NCBI GenBank assembly: GCA_046730475.1
Contig: JBKPIY010000010.1
Location: forward strand, 1-39,593
Length of the DNA: 39,593 bases
Source: JBKPIY01 sp046730475
GTDB lineage: Bacteria; Actinomycetota; Thermoleophilia; Solirubrobacterales; 70-9
Direction: 5' to 3'
The notes beneath the pieces were generated by a model. It saw only the letters and a list, made by a program, of their open reading frames with translations. It was not told the DNA's origin and did not search any database. The translations under genes were made by a program, and so were the position numbers. Below are positions 1 to 7,641 of the stretch, in pieces (position 1 is the stretch's first letter; every line of letters begins with the position of its first letter).

Positions 1-118
1 CCGGGCCGGGCTCGAGGCGATCGGCCGGCGGCCCGACGCCCGCGCCGAGGCGCTCGCGCCGGCCGAGTACGCGGCGCTCGCCGAGCGCCTCGTTCCGGAC
101 ACAGGGGACCGGCGCTGA
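1..118 (+). CDS. rsmA: RsmA (KsgA) 16S rRNA dimethyladenosine transferase, C-terminal end only
   Basis: Only the last 38 codons are in the window (reading frame from base 2, TGA at 116-118). The peptide has the tail pattern of RsmA/KsgA: a short Arg-rich stretch, then RAEALAPAEYAALAERL, which matches the family ending in which a RxxxLs-x-eeFaxLa helix closes the protein. RsmA dimethylates two adjacent adenosines in helix 45 of 16S rRNA. The call is supported by the next gene being ispE, a very common rsmA-ispE pairing in actinobacteria. The catalytic Rossmann domain lies outside the window, so this rests on the tail motif and context. Confidence 0.65.
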   Translation, partial: RAGLEAIGRRPDARAEALAPAEYAALAERLVPDTGDRR

Positions 119-927
119 TCCTCGAGGCGCCCGCCAAGCTCAATCTCTGCCTGTACCTCGGGCCGCGTCGCCACGACGGGCTGCACGAGCTCGTCTCCGT
201 CTTCCAGCCTCTCGCGCTGGCGGACGAGCTCGAGGTGACCGAGGCCGAGGTGGACGAGGTGATCTGCCCCGGGATCGAGGGGCCCGAGCTGGCCGGGCGG
301 GCGCTGGCGGCGCTTCGGAAGGCCGGCTGGGCGCGGCCGCCGGTTCGGATCGAGGTGCGAAAGCGGATCCCGGTGGCGGCCGGCCTCGGGGGCGGGAGCG
401 CCGACGCCGCCGCCGTCCTGAGGATGGCCCGGGGCGAGGTCGACGGGCTCGAGGAGATCGCCGCGCACCTGGGCGCCGATGTGCCCTCCCAGCTCGATCC
501 GCGCCCATCCCTGGTCACCGGCGCCGGGGAGGGAGTCGAGCCAATCGAGGCCCTGCTCCAGCCCGCCACCGTGATCGTCCCGGGCCAGCCGGGGCTCGCC
601 ACCGCCGACGTCTACGCGGAGGCCGATCGGCTCGGGGTGGGCAGGGGCCGGGCGGAGCTGGAGGCGATCGCCGGTCGGCTCCGGAAGGCGGTCGCCGAGC
701 CGGTCACGGCGCTCGCTCTCGGCGATCTGCTCGTCAACGATCTCGAGGCCGCCGCGCTCTCGCTTCGACCCGAGCTCGCGGGGGTGCTGGCGGAGCTTCG
801 CGACGCCGGGGCGAGCCACGCCGCGATCACGGGCTCCGGGCCGACCGCGTTCGCCCTGTTCGCGCAGATGTCCGAGCGGCTCGCGGGCGGGCTGCGGGCG
901 CGGTTTCCGGGGGCGATCGTGCAGTGA
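115..927 (+). CDS. ispE: 4-diphosphocytidyl-2-C-methyl-D-erythritol kinase (IspE), CTG start
   Basis: GHMP kinase of the MEP isoprenoid pathway; it phosphorylates CDP-methylerythritol with ATP in the cytoplasm. About 270 residues, close to the usual 280. The substrate-binding Lys sits in APAKLNL (about residue 8), the ATP-binding GHMP loop PVAAGLGGGSADAA at about 86-99, the catalytic-type Asp in GADVP (about 122), and the C-terminal motif ITGSGPTAFALF near 235. No in-frame ATG, GTG or TTG exists before a GTG at 235, which would delete the essential N-terminal Lys. I therefore place the start at CTG 115, which overlaps the rsmA stop as CTGA and has AGGGGA about 7 bases upstream. The stop overlaps the next start by 4 bases (GTGA), so translation is probably coupled to the DedA-PAP2 gene. 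Confidence 0.88.
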   Translation: MILEAPAKLNLCLYLGPRRHDGLHELVSVFQPLALADELEVTEAEVDEVICPGIEGPELAGRALAALRKAGWARPPVRIEVRKRIPVAAGLGGGSADAAAVLRMARGEVDGLEEIAAHLGADVPSQLDPRPSLVTGAGEGVEPIEALLQPATVIVPGQPGLATADVYAEADRLGVGRGRAELEAIAGRLRKAVAEPVTALALGDLLVNDLEAAALSLRPELAGVLAELRDAGASHAAITGSGPTAFALFAQMSERLAGGLRARFPGAIVQ

Positions 928-2450
928 GGCTGGTCGGCGAGAACCGCCGCTGGATCATCCGGGTCGCGATCGCGGCGGCGATCGTCGCCTTCTTCGTCTT
1001 CCGCGACCAGCTGCCGAGCGTCAACCTCGACCACATGATCCGGGATGCGGCCGACGCTCTCGGCGCCTGGACCTACCTCCTGGTCGGCGCCCTCGCGTTC
1101 CTCGAGACGGGGGCCTTCGTCGGATTGGTCGCGCCCGGCGAGTTCACGGTGATCCTCGGCGGCGCCGTCGCCGGCCAGGGCCAGGCGTCGCTGCCGCTGA
1201 TGATCGCGGTCACCTGGATGTGCGCCTTCGCAGGCGATTCGGTCAGCTTCCTCCTCGGGTCGAGGCTGGGACGCGGATTCCTCGTCCGCCACGGCGAACG
1301 CTTCCGGATTACCGAGCCGCGCTTGGCCCGGGTCGACGGGTACTTTCAGCGCCACGGGGGGAAGACGATCCTGGTCGGCCGCTTCATCGGCCTGGTTCGG
1401 GCCCTCGCCCCGTTCATCGCGGGCAGCAGCAAGATGCGCTATCGGGCGTTCGCGCCATACAGCATCCTCGGGACCGGGCTGTGGGCGACCGGGCTGATCC
1501 TGGCGGGGTACTTCGCCTCCCGGAGCATCGACAGGGTCACCCACTACATCAGCCAAGGGCTGCTCGCCTTCGCGCTCGTCGTCGGCTTGGTGGTGGCGGG
1601 GACCTGGCTGGTCCGCACCCTGCGGGTGCCGGCCAATCGCAAGGCGGCGGTCGACTGGATGGAGAAGCGCCGTCCGCTCCGGCCGCTGCTCGCCCTCGGG
1701 AGGCGGCTGCGCCCCCAGGCGCGGTTCGTCTGGGCGCGGCTGACACCCGGCGGGCTCGGGCTGGAGCTCACCTCGCTGCTGGCGGTCCTGGCGGTGGGAC
1801 TGTTCGTGCTGATCGCCTACTGGTCGATCGTCAGCGGGGATCCCGGGCCGACTCCGGGCGACAGGACCGCCCAGGACGTGGCCGACAGCCTCCAGGTCGG
1901 GTGGCTCACCGCTGTCGCCAAGGCGATCACGACCCTAGGGGCCTCCTACGTCGCCTTTCCGCTGGCCGCCCTCGCCGCGATCGCCCTCGCGGTGACCAGG
2001 CGCCCGGCCGAGCTGGTAGTGCTGGTGGTGGGGATGGTGCTGACGGCGGTGCTCGCCCACGACATCAAGGTGTGGACCGAGCGGCCGCGTCCCCCCGACG
2101 GGCTGGTCAGCGCTCATGGCTTCGCCTTCCCCAGCGCCCACGCCGCCTATGCCACCCTCTACACGTGGCTGGCGGTGACCGTCGCGGTTCGCGTCGTCCC
2201 GGGGATCGCTCGCGGGGGGCTGGTGATCGCGGCTGGGATCGCGATCACGGCCCTGATCGGCCTCAGCCGCGTCTATCTCGCCGTCCACTGGCTGAGCGAC
2301 GTCAGCGGCGGCTGGGCGCTGGGCGCGTCGTGCTTCTCCGCGGCGGCGGCGATGGCACTGGTCGTAAGCCACATCCGCCACAATGCCCCGGCCGATGACC
2401 GCGATGGCGACTCTGCTGAAGGGCGCGGCTCCAGTGGCGGTCGCGCCTGA
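924..2450 (+). CDS. DedA family / PAP2 phosphatase fusion membrane protein
   Basis: Integral membrane protein of 508 residues with two domains. Residues about 45-200 form a DedA (SNARE-associated/VTT) domain with the re-entrant motif ending in APGEF (70-74) and a second half with GGKTILVGRFIGLVRALAPF. A linker at 235-275 leads to a PAP2 phosphatase domain (about 320-480) with all three motifs: K382-x6-R389-P390, PSAH (403-406), and SRVYLAVHWLSD (S448, R449, H455, D459). PAP2 enzymes dephosphorylate lipid pyrophosphates such as undecaprenyl-PP, and DedA proteins have been implicated in flipping undecaprenyl phosphate. A combined recycling role is therefore plausible but inferred. GTG start at 924 overlaps the ispE stop. 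Confidence 0.88.
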   Translation: MRLVGENRRWIIRVAIAAAIVAFFVFRDQLPSVNLDHMIRDAADALGAWTYLLVGALAFLETGAFVGLVAPGEFTVILGGAVAGQGQASLPLMIAVTWMCAFAGDSVSFLLGSRLGRGFLVRHGERFRITEPRLARVDGYFQRHGGKTILVGRFIGLVRALAPFIAGSSKMRYRAFAPYSILGTGLWATGLILAGYFASRSIDRVTHYISQGLLAFALVVGLVVAGTWLVRTLRVPANRKAAVDWMEKRRPLRPLLALGRRLRPQARFVWARLTPGGLGLELTSLLAVLAVGLFVLIAYWSIVSGDPGPTPGDRTAQDVADSLQVGWLTAVAKAITTLGASYVAFPLAALAAIALAVTRRPAELVVLVVGMVLTAVLAHDIKVWTERPRPPDGLVSAHGFAFPSAHAAYATLYTWLAVTVAVRVVPGIARGGLVIAAGIAITALIGLSRVYLAVHWLSDVSGGWALGASCFSAAAAMALVVSHIRHNAPADDRDGDSAEGRGSSGGRA

Positions 2451-2670
2451 GTACCTCCTGTTCGGCGGCGCCGGGTTGATCTCGCTGCTCGCGTTCACCG
2501 GGCTCATCCTCGCCCCCGCCCTGGGCGCCTACGGACGGCCCTGGGAGAAGGCGGCGGCCGCCTTCCTGTCGCTGTTCGTGCTCGCCGCCCTGGTCCTGAT
2601 GGGGGTCGCGATCGGGGTCGCCGTCGTCTATTACTGGCCCGAGATCCGCCACTTCTTCTCGACTCTGTAG
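2383..2670 (+). CDS. Small two-helix membrane protein, function unknown
   Basis: Short protein with two hydrophobic helices (roughly residues 22-45 and 58-85 of the 95-residue form) and a short polar tail ending WPEIRHFFSTL. The longest form starts at ATG 2383 inside the end of the DedA-PAP2 gene. ATG 2404 or GTG 2434 are equally possible and would reduce the overlap; I cannot decide between them. Its position inside the ispE operon, between the phosphatase fusion and the PucR gene, suggests co-transcription. I recognise no family. Confidence 0.6.
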   Translation: MPRPMTAMATLLKGAAPVAVAPEYLLFGGAGLISLLAFTGLILAPALGAYGRPWEKAAAAFLSLFVLAALVLMGVAIGVAVVYYWPEIRHFFSTL

Positions 2671-2678
2671 GACGGAGG

Positions 2679-3929
2679 ATGAGCGTGACCAGTGACACGG
2701 CCGGGAGGCCAGAGTTGAGCTTCGACGAAGAGCTTGCCGCCCTCTCGGAGGCGGTCGAGTCGGGCGCCGGGCTCCCGGCCGTCGCGAGGGCCGCCGCCCG
2801 GGTCCTGGACGCGAGCGTCGCCCTGATCGACCGCTCCAGCGCCGTCCTCGCGGTCGCCGCCACCTCCTCGGACGAGGAGGGGAGGTTGCTCGCCGGCGGC
2901 AAGGAGCTCCAGTCGGTCGAGCTGCGGATCGCGGACAGCGCTGTCGGCGAGCTGCGCTGGAGGCTCCGCGGCGAGAGCGAGCCGCCTCCGGCGCTGTTGC
3001 GAATGGTGACCACGCTCCTCGCCCTCGAGCTCGAGCGGTCCCGGTCGCCCGACTGGGCGAGCGAGGAGGCGGCCGGAGACTTCGTGCGCTCGATCCTCAG
3101 CCGGCGGCTGACGGAGCCCGACGACGTTCTCGCCGGCGCCGCCGAGCTCGGTGCCGACCTCGCCGCCGGCGCCGGGGTCCTGATCGCCCGGGTGGTGCCG
3201 CATTCGGCCCAGGAGGGCGATTGGCGGGCGCGGGCGCTGATCCTGTCGCTGCGCTCGGTGCGGACGGTGAGCCAGGGCGCCCTGGTGGCCGAGGGCGAGC
3301 ACTCGGGCGAGGGCGCCGAGGTGGTGGCGATCGTCCCCGAGGCGAGCGACGAGCGGATCGCGCGCGCCGCCGACGCCCTCGCCGCCGAGCTCGAGGGCGG
3401 GTTGAGCGGGTTCGCCGTCACCGTTTCCCGGAGCCGGCGCGCCGCCGGGCCCCAGGACCTGCATCGGGCCGTGCAGGAGGCCCGCCTGGCGGCCAACGTC
3501 GGCGAGGCCGAGGGAGCGCGGCTCCTGGCGTTCGAGGACACCGGCGCCTACCGGCTCCTGCTCCCGGCGATGAGCGAGGACCCTGCCGAGCTCGAGCGGT
3601 TCTTCTCCGAGACGGTGGAGCCGCTGGTGGCCTACGACGAGCAGTACGAAACCGGCCTCCTCGCCACCGTCGAGGCCTATCTCGACAACGACGGCAGCGT
3701 CGCCCGAACCGCGGAGCAGTTGTTCACCCACCGCCACACCATCCGCTACCGGCTCGAGCGCGCCAAGGAGCTGTGCGGACACGACGTCACCTCGACCGAG
3801 GGGCGCGAGAAGCTCGGGCTGGGGCTGAAGGCGATGAGGGTGCTCGGGATCCCGTCCCCCGGCGGCCCCGCCCTGGAGCCGGGCACCGAGGGTGGGAAGG
3901 TCCCGCCGCAGCAGGCCGACGCCGGGTAG
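2679..3929 (+). CDS. PucR/CdaR-type transcriptional regulator
   Basis: Cytoplasmic regulator of 416 residues. The C-terminal helix-turn-helix (about 332-377) has the PucR family pattern: a helix with tyrosine and acidic residues (EAYLDNDGSVARTAEQL) followed by the recognition segment HRHTIRYRLERAKELCG. The upstream region is a GAF/GGDEF-like sensory fold typical of CdaR/PucR proteins, with no recognisable ligand motif. The last 30 residues are a Pro/Gly-rich tail. ATG 2679 directly abuts GGAGG (2674-2678). An in-frame GTG at 2685 has better spacing from that ribosome site, so the true start may be six bases later. It follows the small membrane gene by 8 bases. Targets unknown. Confidence 0.82.
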   Translation: MSVTSDTAGRPELSFDEELAALSEAVESGAGLPAVARAAARVLDASVALIDRSSAVLAVAATSSDEEGRLLAGGKELQSVELRIADSAVGELRWRLRGESEPPPALLRMVTTLLALELERSRSPDWASEEAAGDFVRSILSRRLTEPDDVLAGAAELGADLAAGAGVLIARVVPHSAQEGDWRARALILSLRSVRTVSQGALVAEGEHSGEGAEVVAIVPEASDERIARAADALAAELEGGLSGFAVTVSRSRRAAGPQDLHRAVQEARLAANVGEAEGARLLAFEDTGAYRLLLPAMSEDPAELERFFSETVEPLVAYDEQYETGLLATVEAYLDNDGSVARTAEQLFTHRHTIRYRLERAKELCGHDVTSTEGREKLGLGLKAMRVLGIPSPGGPALEPGTEGGKVPPQQADAG

Positions 3930-3938
3930 GGCCCGACT

Positions 3939-3954
3939 GCCCTGAAGCCAGGGC
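3939..3954 (+). terminator. Hairpin downstream of the PucR-type gene
   Basis: GCCCTG (3939-3944), loop AAGC, CAGGGC (3949-3954): a perfect 6-bp stem 9 bases after the stop codon. No T-run follows, as is common in GC-rich actinobacteria, so its role as a terminator is inference. Confidence 0.35.
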
Positions 3955-4115
3955 GGGCGGATCAGCCCCGCTCCAGCCAATCGCAGGAATCGTCCGGTAT
4001 TGGTCCTTGCAGACAGATCCCGTCCCAGGCAAGATGGCGTCGTGACCGGCGCCGCCGAGCCCAGGAGGATCGTGACCCTCGCCCTCCCCGTCAGCCCCCT
4101 GACCAAGGACAGACG

Positions 4116-4757
4116 ATGCAAGTCGCCTACCTGCTGTTTGACCGGTTCACCGCCCTCGACGTAACCGGGCCGCACGAGGTGCTCAACTCGGTGCCCGACG
4201 TAGAGTCGATCTTCGTCGCTGAGCAGCCGGGGCCCGCGCGCAACGAGTCGGACACGCTGTCGCTGGTCGCCGACGCGTCGATCGACGATGTGAGGAGCCC
4301 AGACGTCGTGGTCGTGCCCGGAGGGTTCGGGACTCGGGCGCTGCTCGATCGCGAGCCGCTGCTCGGGTGGCTGCGGGCGGTCCACGAGACGACGACCTGG
4401 ACGACCTCGGTCTGCACGGGCTCGCTGCTGCTGGCCGCGGCCGGCCTGCTCGAGGGAGTCCCCGCTACCACTCACTGGCTCGCCCGCGACCTGCTCGCCA
4501 AGCTCGGAGCGAAGCCGGTGACCGACCGCGTCGTCCGGCACGGCAAGATCGTCACCGCCGCCGGCGTGTCCTCGGGAATCGACATGGCCCTGCGACTGGT
4601 CCAGCTCGCCTACGGCGACGAGGTCGCCCAGGCCGTGCAGCTCGGGATCGAATACGACCCCGACCCGCCCGTCGACGCCGGCTCGCCCGAGAAGGCGCCG
4701 GAGCCGATCGTCGAGCTGGTGAGCGCGGCGTTTCGCGCCCGGGAGGCCGGTCCCTAG
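4116..4757 (+). CDS. DJ-1/PfpI superfamily protein (isonitrile hydratase/GlxA N-domain type)
   Basis: 213-residue class I glutamine-amidotransferase-like fold. The N-terminal strand QVAYLLFDRFTALDVTGPHEVL is typical of the GlxA/InhA subgroup. The nucleophile elbow is SVCTGSLLLAAAGLL with Cys about 100, followed by TTHW. Family members include isonitrile hydratases and the ligand domains of AraC-type regulators; here no DNA-binding domain follows, so a stand-alone enzyme is more likely. Substrate unknown. ATG 4116 has AAGGAC upstream at good spacing. The stop codon TAG at 4755-4757 forms the first bases of the likely tRNA -10 element. Monocistronic by appearance, with 186 bases to the preceding gene. 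Confidence 0.82.
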   Translation: MQVAYLLFDRFTALDVTGPHEVLNSVPDVESIFVAEQPGPARNESDTLSLVADASIDDVRSPDVVVVPGGFGTRALLDREPLLGWLRAVHETTTWTTSVCTGSLLLAAAGLLEGVPATTHWLARDLLAKLGAKPVTDRVVRHGKIVTAAGVSSGIDMALRLVQLAYGDEVAQAVQLGIEYDPDPPVDAGSPEKAPEPIVELVSAAFRAREAGP

Positions 4758-4760
4758 ACT
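4755..4760 (+). promoter_or_regulatory. -10 hexamer TAGACT for tRNA-Gln
   Basis: TAGACT fits the actinobacterial TANNNT -10 pattern and would start transcription near 4767, about 7 bases before the tRNA. It overlaps the stop codon of the DJ-1 gene. No convincing -35 is visible. Confidence 0.4.
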
Positions 4761-4773
4761 CGAACCCTCACCT

Positions 4774-4844
4774 TCCGGGGTGGTGTAGCGCTAGCACTCG
4801 CGGTTTTGGTCCGCGCAGCGGAGGTTGGAATCCTCCCCCCGGAG
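4774..4844 (+). tRNA. tRNA-Gln, anticodon TTG, with C19-G56 in place of G19-C56
   Basis: Complete cloverleaf of 71 bases. Acceptor TCCGGGG (4774-4780) pairs perfectly with CCCCGGA (4837-4843). D-stem GTGT/GCAC (4783-4786/4794-4797, one G-T pair). Anticodon stem CGCGG/CCGCG (4799-4803/4811-4815) with loop TTTTGGT, giving anticodon TTG at 4806-4808, which reads CAA. Variable loop CAGC. T-stem GGAGG/CCTCC (4820-4824/4832-4836). Discriminator G at 4844; CCA is not encoded (CTT follows). The D-loop is AGCGCTA and the T-loop TTGGAAT, so position 19 is C (4791) and position 56 is G (4827), the reverse of the near-universal tertiary pair but still complementary. G18, G15 and C48 are normal. Confidence 0.93.
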
Positions 4845-4849
4845 CTTGC

Positions 4850-4886
4850 GGGGCGCGCCGGCGGCGCGTCCCTGCCTGTGGCAGGG
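4850..4886 (+). terminator. Two overlapping, mutually exclusive hairpins after tRNA-Gln
   Basis: Hairpin 1: GGGGCGCGCC (4850-4859) with GGCGCGTCCC (4863-4872), 10 bp including one G-T, loop of 3. Hairpin 2: CCCTGCC (4870-4876) with GGCAGGG (4880-4886), 7 bp, loop TGT. They share 4870-4872, so full formation of one weakens the other. Probably the tRNA 3-prime end/terminator structure. No T-run. Confidence 0.5.
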
Positions 4887-4915
4887 TCCTCGCAGCACGC
4901 CCATCACCGGACGCC

Positions 4916-4921
4916 TACGAT
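4916..4921 (+). promoter_or_regulatory. -10 hexamer TACGAT placing the glmU transcript start at its GTG
   Basis: TACGAT ends six bases before the glmU GTG at 4928, and no ribosome binding site lies between. This is the geometry of a leaderless actinobacterial mRNA. No -35 is recognisable. Confidence 0.45.
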
Positions 4922-4927
4922 TTCTAC

Positions 4928-6337
4928 GTGAACGCGGCGGCTCCGACGGCGCTGATCATGGCCGCGGGCGAGGGCACCCGGATGCGCTCGGCCGTGCCTA
5001 AGGTCCTGCACGAGGTGTGCGGGCGACCGATGGTCGCCTGGCCGATCCTTGCCGCCAGGGCGGCGGGAGCCGGACGGATCGCCGTGATCGTCTCCCCCGA
5101 CCGCGACCTCTCCGCGATCCTTCCGAACGGCACCGAGACGGTGGTCCAGCCCGAGGCGGACGGCACCGGCGGCGCCCTCAGGGCGGCGCGGGAGCTGATC
5201 CGGGCGAGCGACACCGTGCTCGTTCTCTCGGGCGACACGCCGCTGCTCTCGGCCGAGGAGATCGCGGAGCTCCTCGCCGCCCACTCCGAGGCGGGCGCCG
5301 CCGCCACCGTGATGACCACCGTGCTCGACGACCCCGGCACGTTCGGCCGCGTCGTCCGCGGATCCAACGGCCACGTCGAGCGGATCGTTGAGGCGAAGGC
5401 GCCCGGCGACGCCACCGCCGCCGAGCTCGAGATCAAGGAGGTGAACGCCGGCACCTATGCATTTGCCGCCGCCCCCCTCGCCGCCGCCCTCGACGAGCTG
5501 TCCAACGACAACGCCCAGGGCGAGTACTACCTCCCCGACGTCCTCCCCCTGATCGCGGGGACCGGAGGGATCGTCGTCGCTCACCGGGTCGGCGACCCCA
5601 CGGTCAACCTCGGCATCAACGACCGGGCCGAGCTCGCCCGAGTGACGGACGAGGCGCGCCGGCGGATCCTCGATGCCCACATGCGCGCCGGGGTGACCGT
5701 GATCGATCCCAGCTCCACTTGGATCGACGCCGATGTCGAGCTGGCGCCCGACGTCACCATCGAGCCCGGATCCACCCTCCGCGGCGGCACCCGCGTCGGC
5801 TCGGGCTCGGTGATCGGCCCGATGACCACTCTGATCGATGCCCAGATCGGCGAGCGGGTCACCGTTCCCCACTCCTATCTGACCGAGTGCGAGGTGGCCG
5901 AGGGAGCCACCGTCGGCCCGTTCGCCTACCTCCGTCCCGACGCCCGGATCGGCGAGGGCGCCAAGGCGGGCAGCTTCGTCGAGATCAAGAACTCCGAGAT
6001 CCGTGCGGGCGCCAAGGTTCCCCACCTCTCCTACATCGGCGACGCCGTAGTGGGGGAGAACACGAACCTCGGTGCCTCTACGATCACCGCCAACTACGAC
6101 GGTTTCCGCAAAAACCGGACGAAGATCGGCCGAGACGTGCACACGGGAGTTGACACCACCCTCGTCGCACCCGTAGAAGTCGGGGACGGCGCATACACTG
6201 GGGCCGGGTCGGTGATCACCGAGGACGTGCCGCCGGGCGCGCTTGGGATCAGCAGGCCGGAGCAGGCCAACGTCGAGGGCTACGCCGAGAGGAAGGCCCG
6301 GGAGTCGAAGGCGAAGGGAACTGGTAAGGGCTCGTGA
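4928..6337 (+). CDS. glmU: Bifunctional GlmU: GlcN-1-P acetyltransferase / GlcNAc-1-P uridyltransferase
   Basis: Makes UDP-GlcNAc for peptidoglycan and other glycans in two steps. 469 residues, normal length. N-terminal uridyltransferase domain with LIMAAGEGTRM and PKVLHEV (about residues 9-30), QPEADGTGGAL, and the metal-site motif LSGDTPLL. C-terminal left-handed beta-helix acetyltransferase domain (about 260 onward) with the family motif YLRPDARIGEGAKAGSFVEIKNS, catalytic-type His in VPHLSYIGDA, and NLGASTITANYDG. GTG 4928 is chosen because the N-terminal nucleotide-binding strand begins right after it; the open frame upstream runs through the tRNA. No Shine-Dalgarno is visible, consistent with a leaderless transcript. 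Overlaps prs by 4 bases (GTGA). Confidence 0.95.
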   Translation: MNAAAPTALIMAAGEGTRMRSAVPKVLHEVCGRPMVAWPILAARAAGAGRIAVIVSPDRDLSAILPNGTETVVQPEADGTGGALRAARELIRASDTVLVLSGDTPLLSAEEIAELLAAHSEAGAAATVMTTVLDDPGTFGRVVRGSNGHVERIVEAKAPGDATAAELEIKEVNAGTYAFAAAPLAAALDELSNDNAQGEYYLPDVLPLIAGTGGIVVAHRVGDPTVNLGINDRAELARVTDEARRRILDAHMRAGVTVIDPSSTWIDADVELAPDVTIEPGSTLRGGTRVGSGSVIGPMTTLIDAQIGERVTVPHSYLTECEVAEGATVGPFAYLRPDARIGEGAKAGSFVEIKNSEIRAGAKVPHLSYIGDAVVGENTNLGASTITANYDGFRKNRTKIGRDVHTGVDTTLVAPVEVGDGAYTGAGSVITEDVPPGALGISRPEQANVEGYAERKARESKAKGTGKGS

Positions 6338-7365
6338 GCACGATTCAAGAACGGCCTCGCCCCGCGACCGCAATACCCCAGGACTACACCAAGCGGCTGA
6401 TGGTCTTCGGGGGCCGCGCGTCGATGGAGCTGGCAGCGAAGATCGCCCGCAGGCTCGACGTCGATCTCGGCGAGGTCACGTTGAAGACGTTCTCCAACGG
6501 CGAGGTCTATTGCCGCTATCAGGAGTCGATTCGCGGCGCCGACGTCTTCCTCGTCCAGTCGACCGCCGCCAACGTTGAGGCGGGGATGACGCCGAACGAT
6601 GCCCTGATGGAGCTGCTGACGATGATCGACGCCGCCCAGGGCGCCTCCGCCCACCGGATCATCGCGGTGATGCCGTGGTACGGCTACGCCCGCCAGGACA
6701 AGAAATCGGCCCCGCGCGAGCCGATCTCCGCCCGGATCGTCGCCAAGTGCCTGGAGGGCGTCGGCGTCGACCGGGTCCTGACCATGGACCTCCACGCCGG
6801 CCAGGTCCAGGGCTTCTTCCACGTCCCGCTCGACCACATGACCGCGATGCCGATGCTCACCCAGTGGATCGCCGACCAGGCGTTCGCCGAGGAGCCGGTG
6901 ATCGTCTCGCCCGACGCCGGCCGGGTGAAGACCGCCCGTAACTTCGCCCGCAAGATCGGCACCCACTGGGCGGTGATGGAGAAGGAGCGCCCCGCCCAGC
7001 AGGTCGCCGAGATCGGCTACGTCGTCGGCGAAGTCAAGGGGAAGACCGCGGTCCTGGTCGACGACATGATCGACACCGCCGGAACTCTGTGCTCGGCCGC
7101 CCGCACCGTGCTCGACGAGGGCGCGGCCCGGGTGATCGCCTGCGCCACCCACGGCGTCTTCTCCGGGCCGGCCTATGAGCGACTCGCATTCGAGAACAGC
7201 GGCATCGAGCGAATCGTCGTCGCCGACACGATCCCGCTCCCCCCCGGCGCCCCGCCCAACATCGAGGTGTTGTCCGCCGCCCAGACCCTCGCGGACTCGA
7301 TCCGCCGGATCTTCAGCGACGACTCGGTATCCGAGATCTTCGCCGGCGAGAACCAGCTGTTCTAG
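6334..7365 (+). CDS. prs: Ribose-phosphate pyrophosphokinase (PRPP synthetase)
   Basis: Converts ribose 5-phosphate and ATP to PRPP for nucleotide, His and Trp synthesis. 343 residues; about 20 extra N-terminal residues precede the conserved start KRLMVFGGRAS. Visible motifs: FSNGEVYCRYQESIRGADVFLVQS, PWYGYARQDKK with the ATP-binding Arg/Gln, MDLHAGQVQGFF, and the PRPP loop VLVDDMIDTAGTL. GTG 6334 overlaps the glmU stop. The glmU-prs pair is a classic bacterial arrangement, shared by proteobacteria, firmicutes and actinobacteria. Confidence 0.95.
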   Translation: MSTIQERPRPATAIPQDYTKRLMVFGGRASMELAAKIARRLDVDLGEVTLKTFSNGEVYCRYQESIRGADVFLVQSTAANVEAGMTPNDALMELLTMIDAAQGASAHRIIAVMPWYGYARQDKKSAPREPISARIVAKCLEGVGVDRVLTMDLHAGQVQGFFHVPLDHMTAMPMLTQWIADQAFAEEPVIVSPDAGRVKTARNFARKIGTHWAVMEKERPAQQVAEIGYVVGEVKGKTAVLVDDMIDTAGTLCSAARTVLDEGAARVIACATHGVFSGPAYERLAFENSGIERIVVADTIPLPPGAPPNIEVLSAAQTLADSIRRIFSDDSVSEIFAGENQLF

Positions 7366-7641
7366 CGCCCACCGCATTCCAGAGCGGTCGCGCAGGCCTA
7401 GATCGGGTCGGCGTCGCCGGCCGAGTTCGCCGACGAGGAACGGCGTGGTCATGTGCTCGGAATCTGGCCGGGAGCCGTCGGTCCGTCTAGGACCGGCTCA
7501 GAGCCCGGTTGAACGCTTCGAACGGGCGGCGGCGTGGGGGATGCCGTTCCCGAACTCGACGCTCTATGCAGGCCTCTGCCTGGGCCATACGATTCGGGCC
7601 AAGCCGATTCCAAGCACGAAAGCCGGGAGAGGGAGGTACCG

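Noticed and set aside
4367..4927. Extended N-terminus of GlmU running through the DJ-1 gene and tRNA
   Set aside because: The frame crosses a complete tRNA gene, and GlmU homology begins just after GTG 4928.
7366..7641. Possible small gene or RNA between prs and the frameshifted secreted gene
   Set aside because: Frames present are Arg/Ser/Pro-rich without ribosome sites, and only a weak hairpin (7479-7495) and a TACGAT hexamer are visible.
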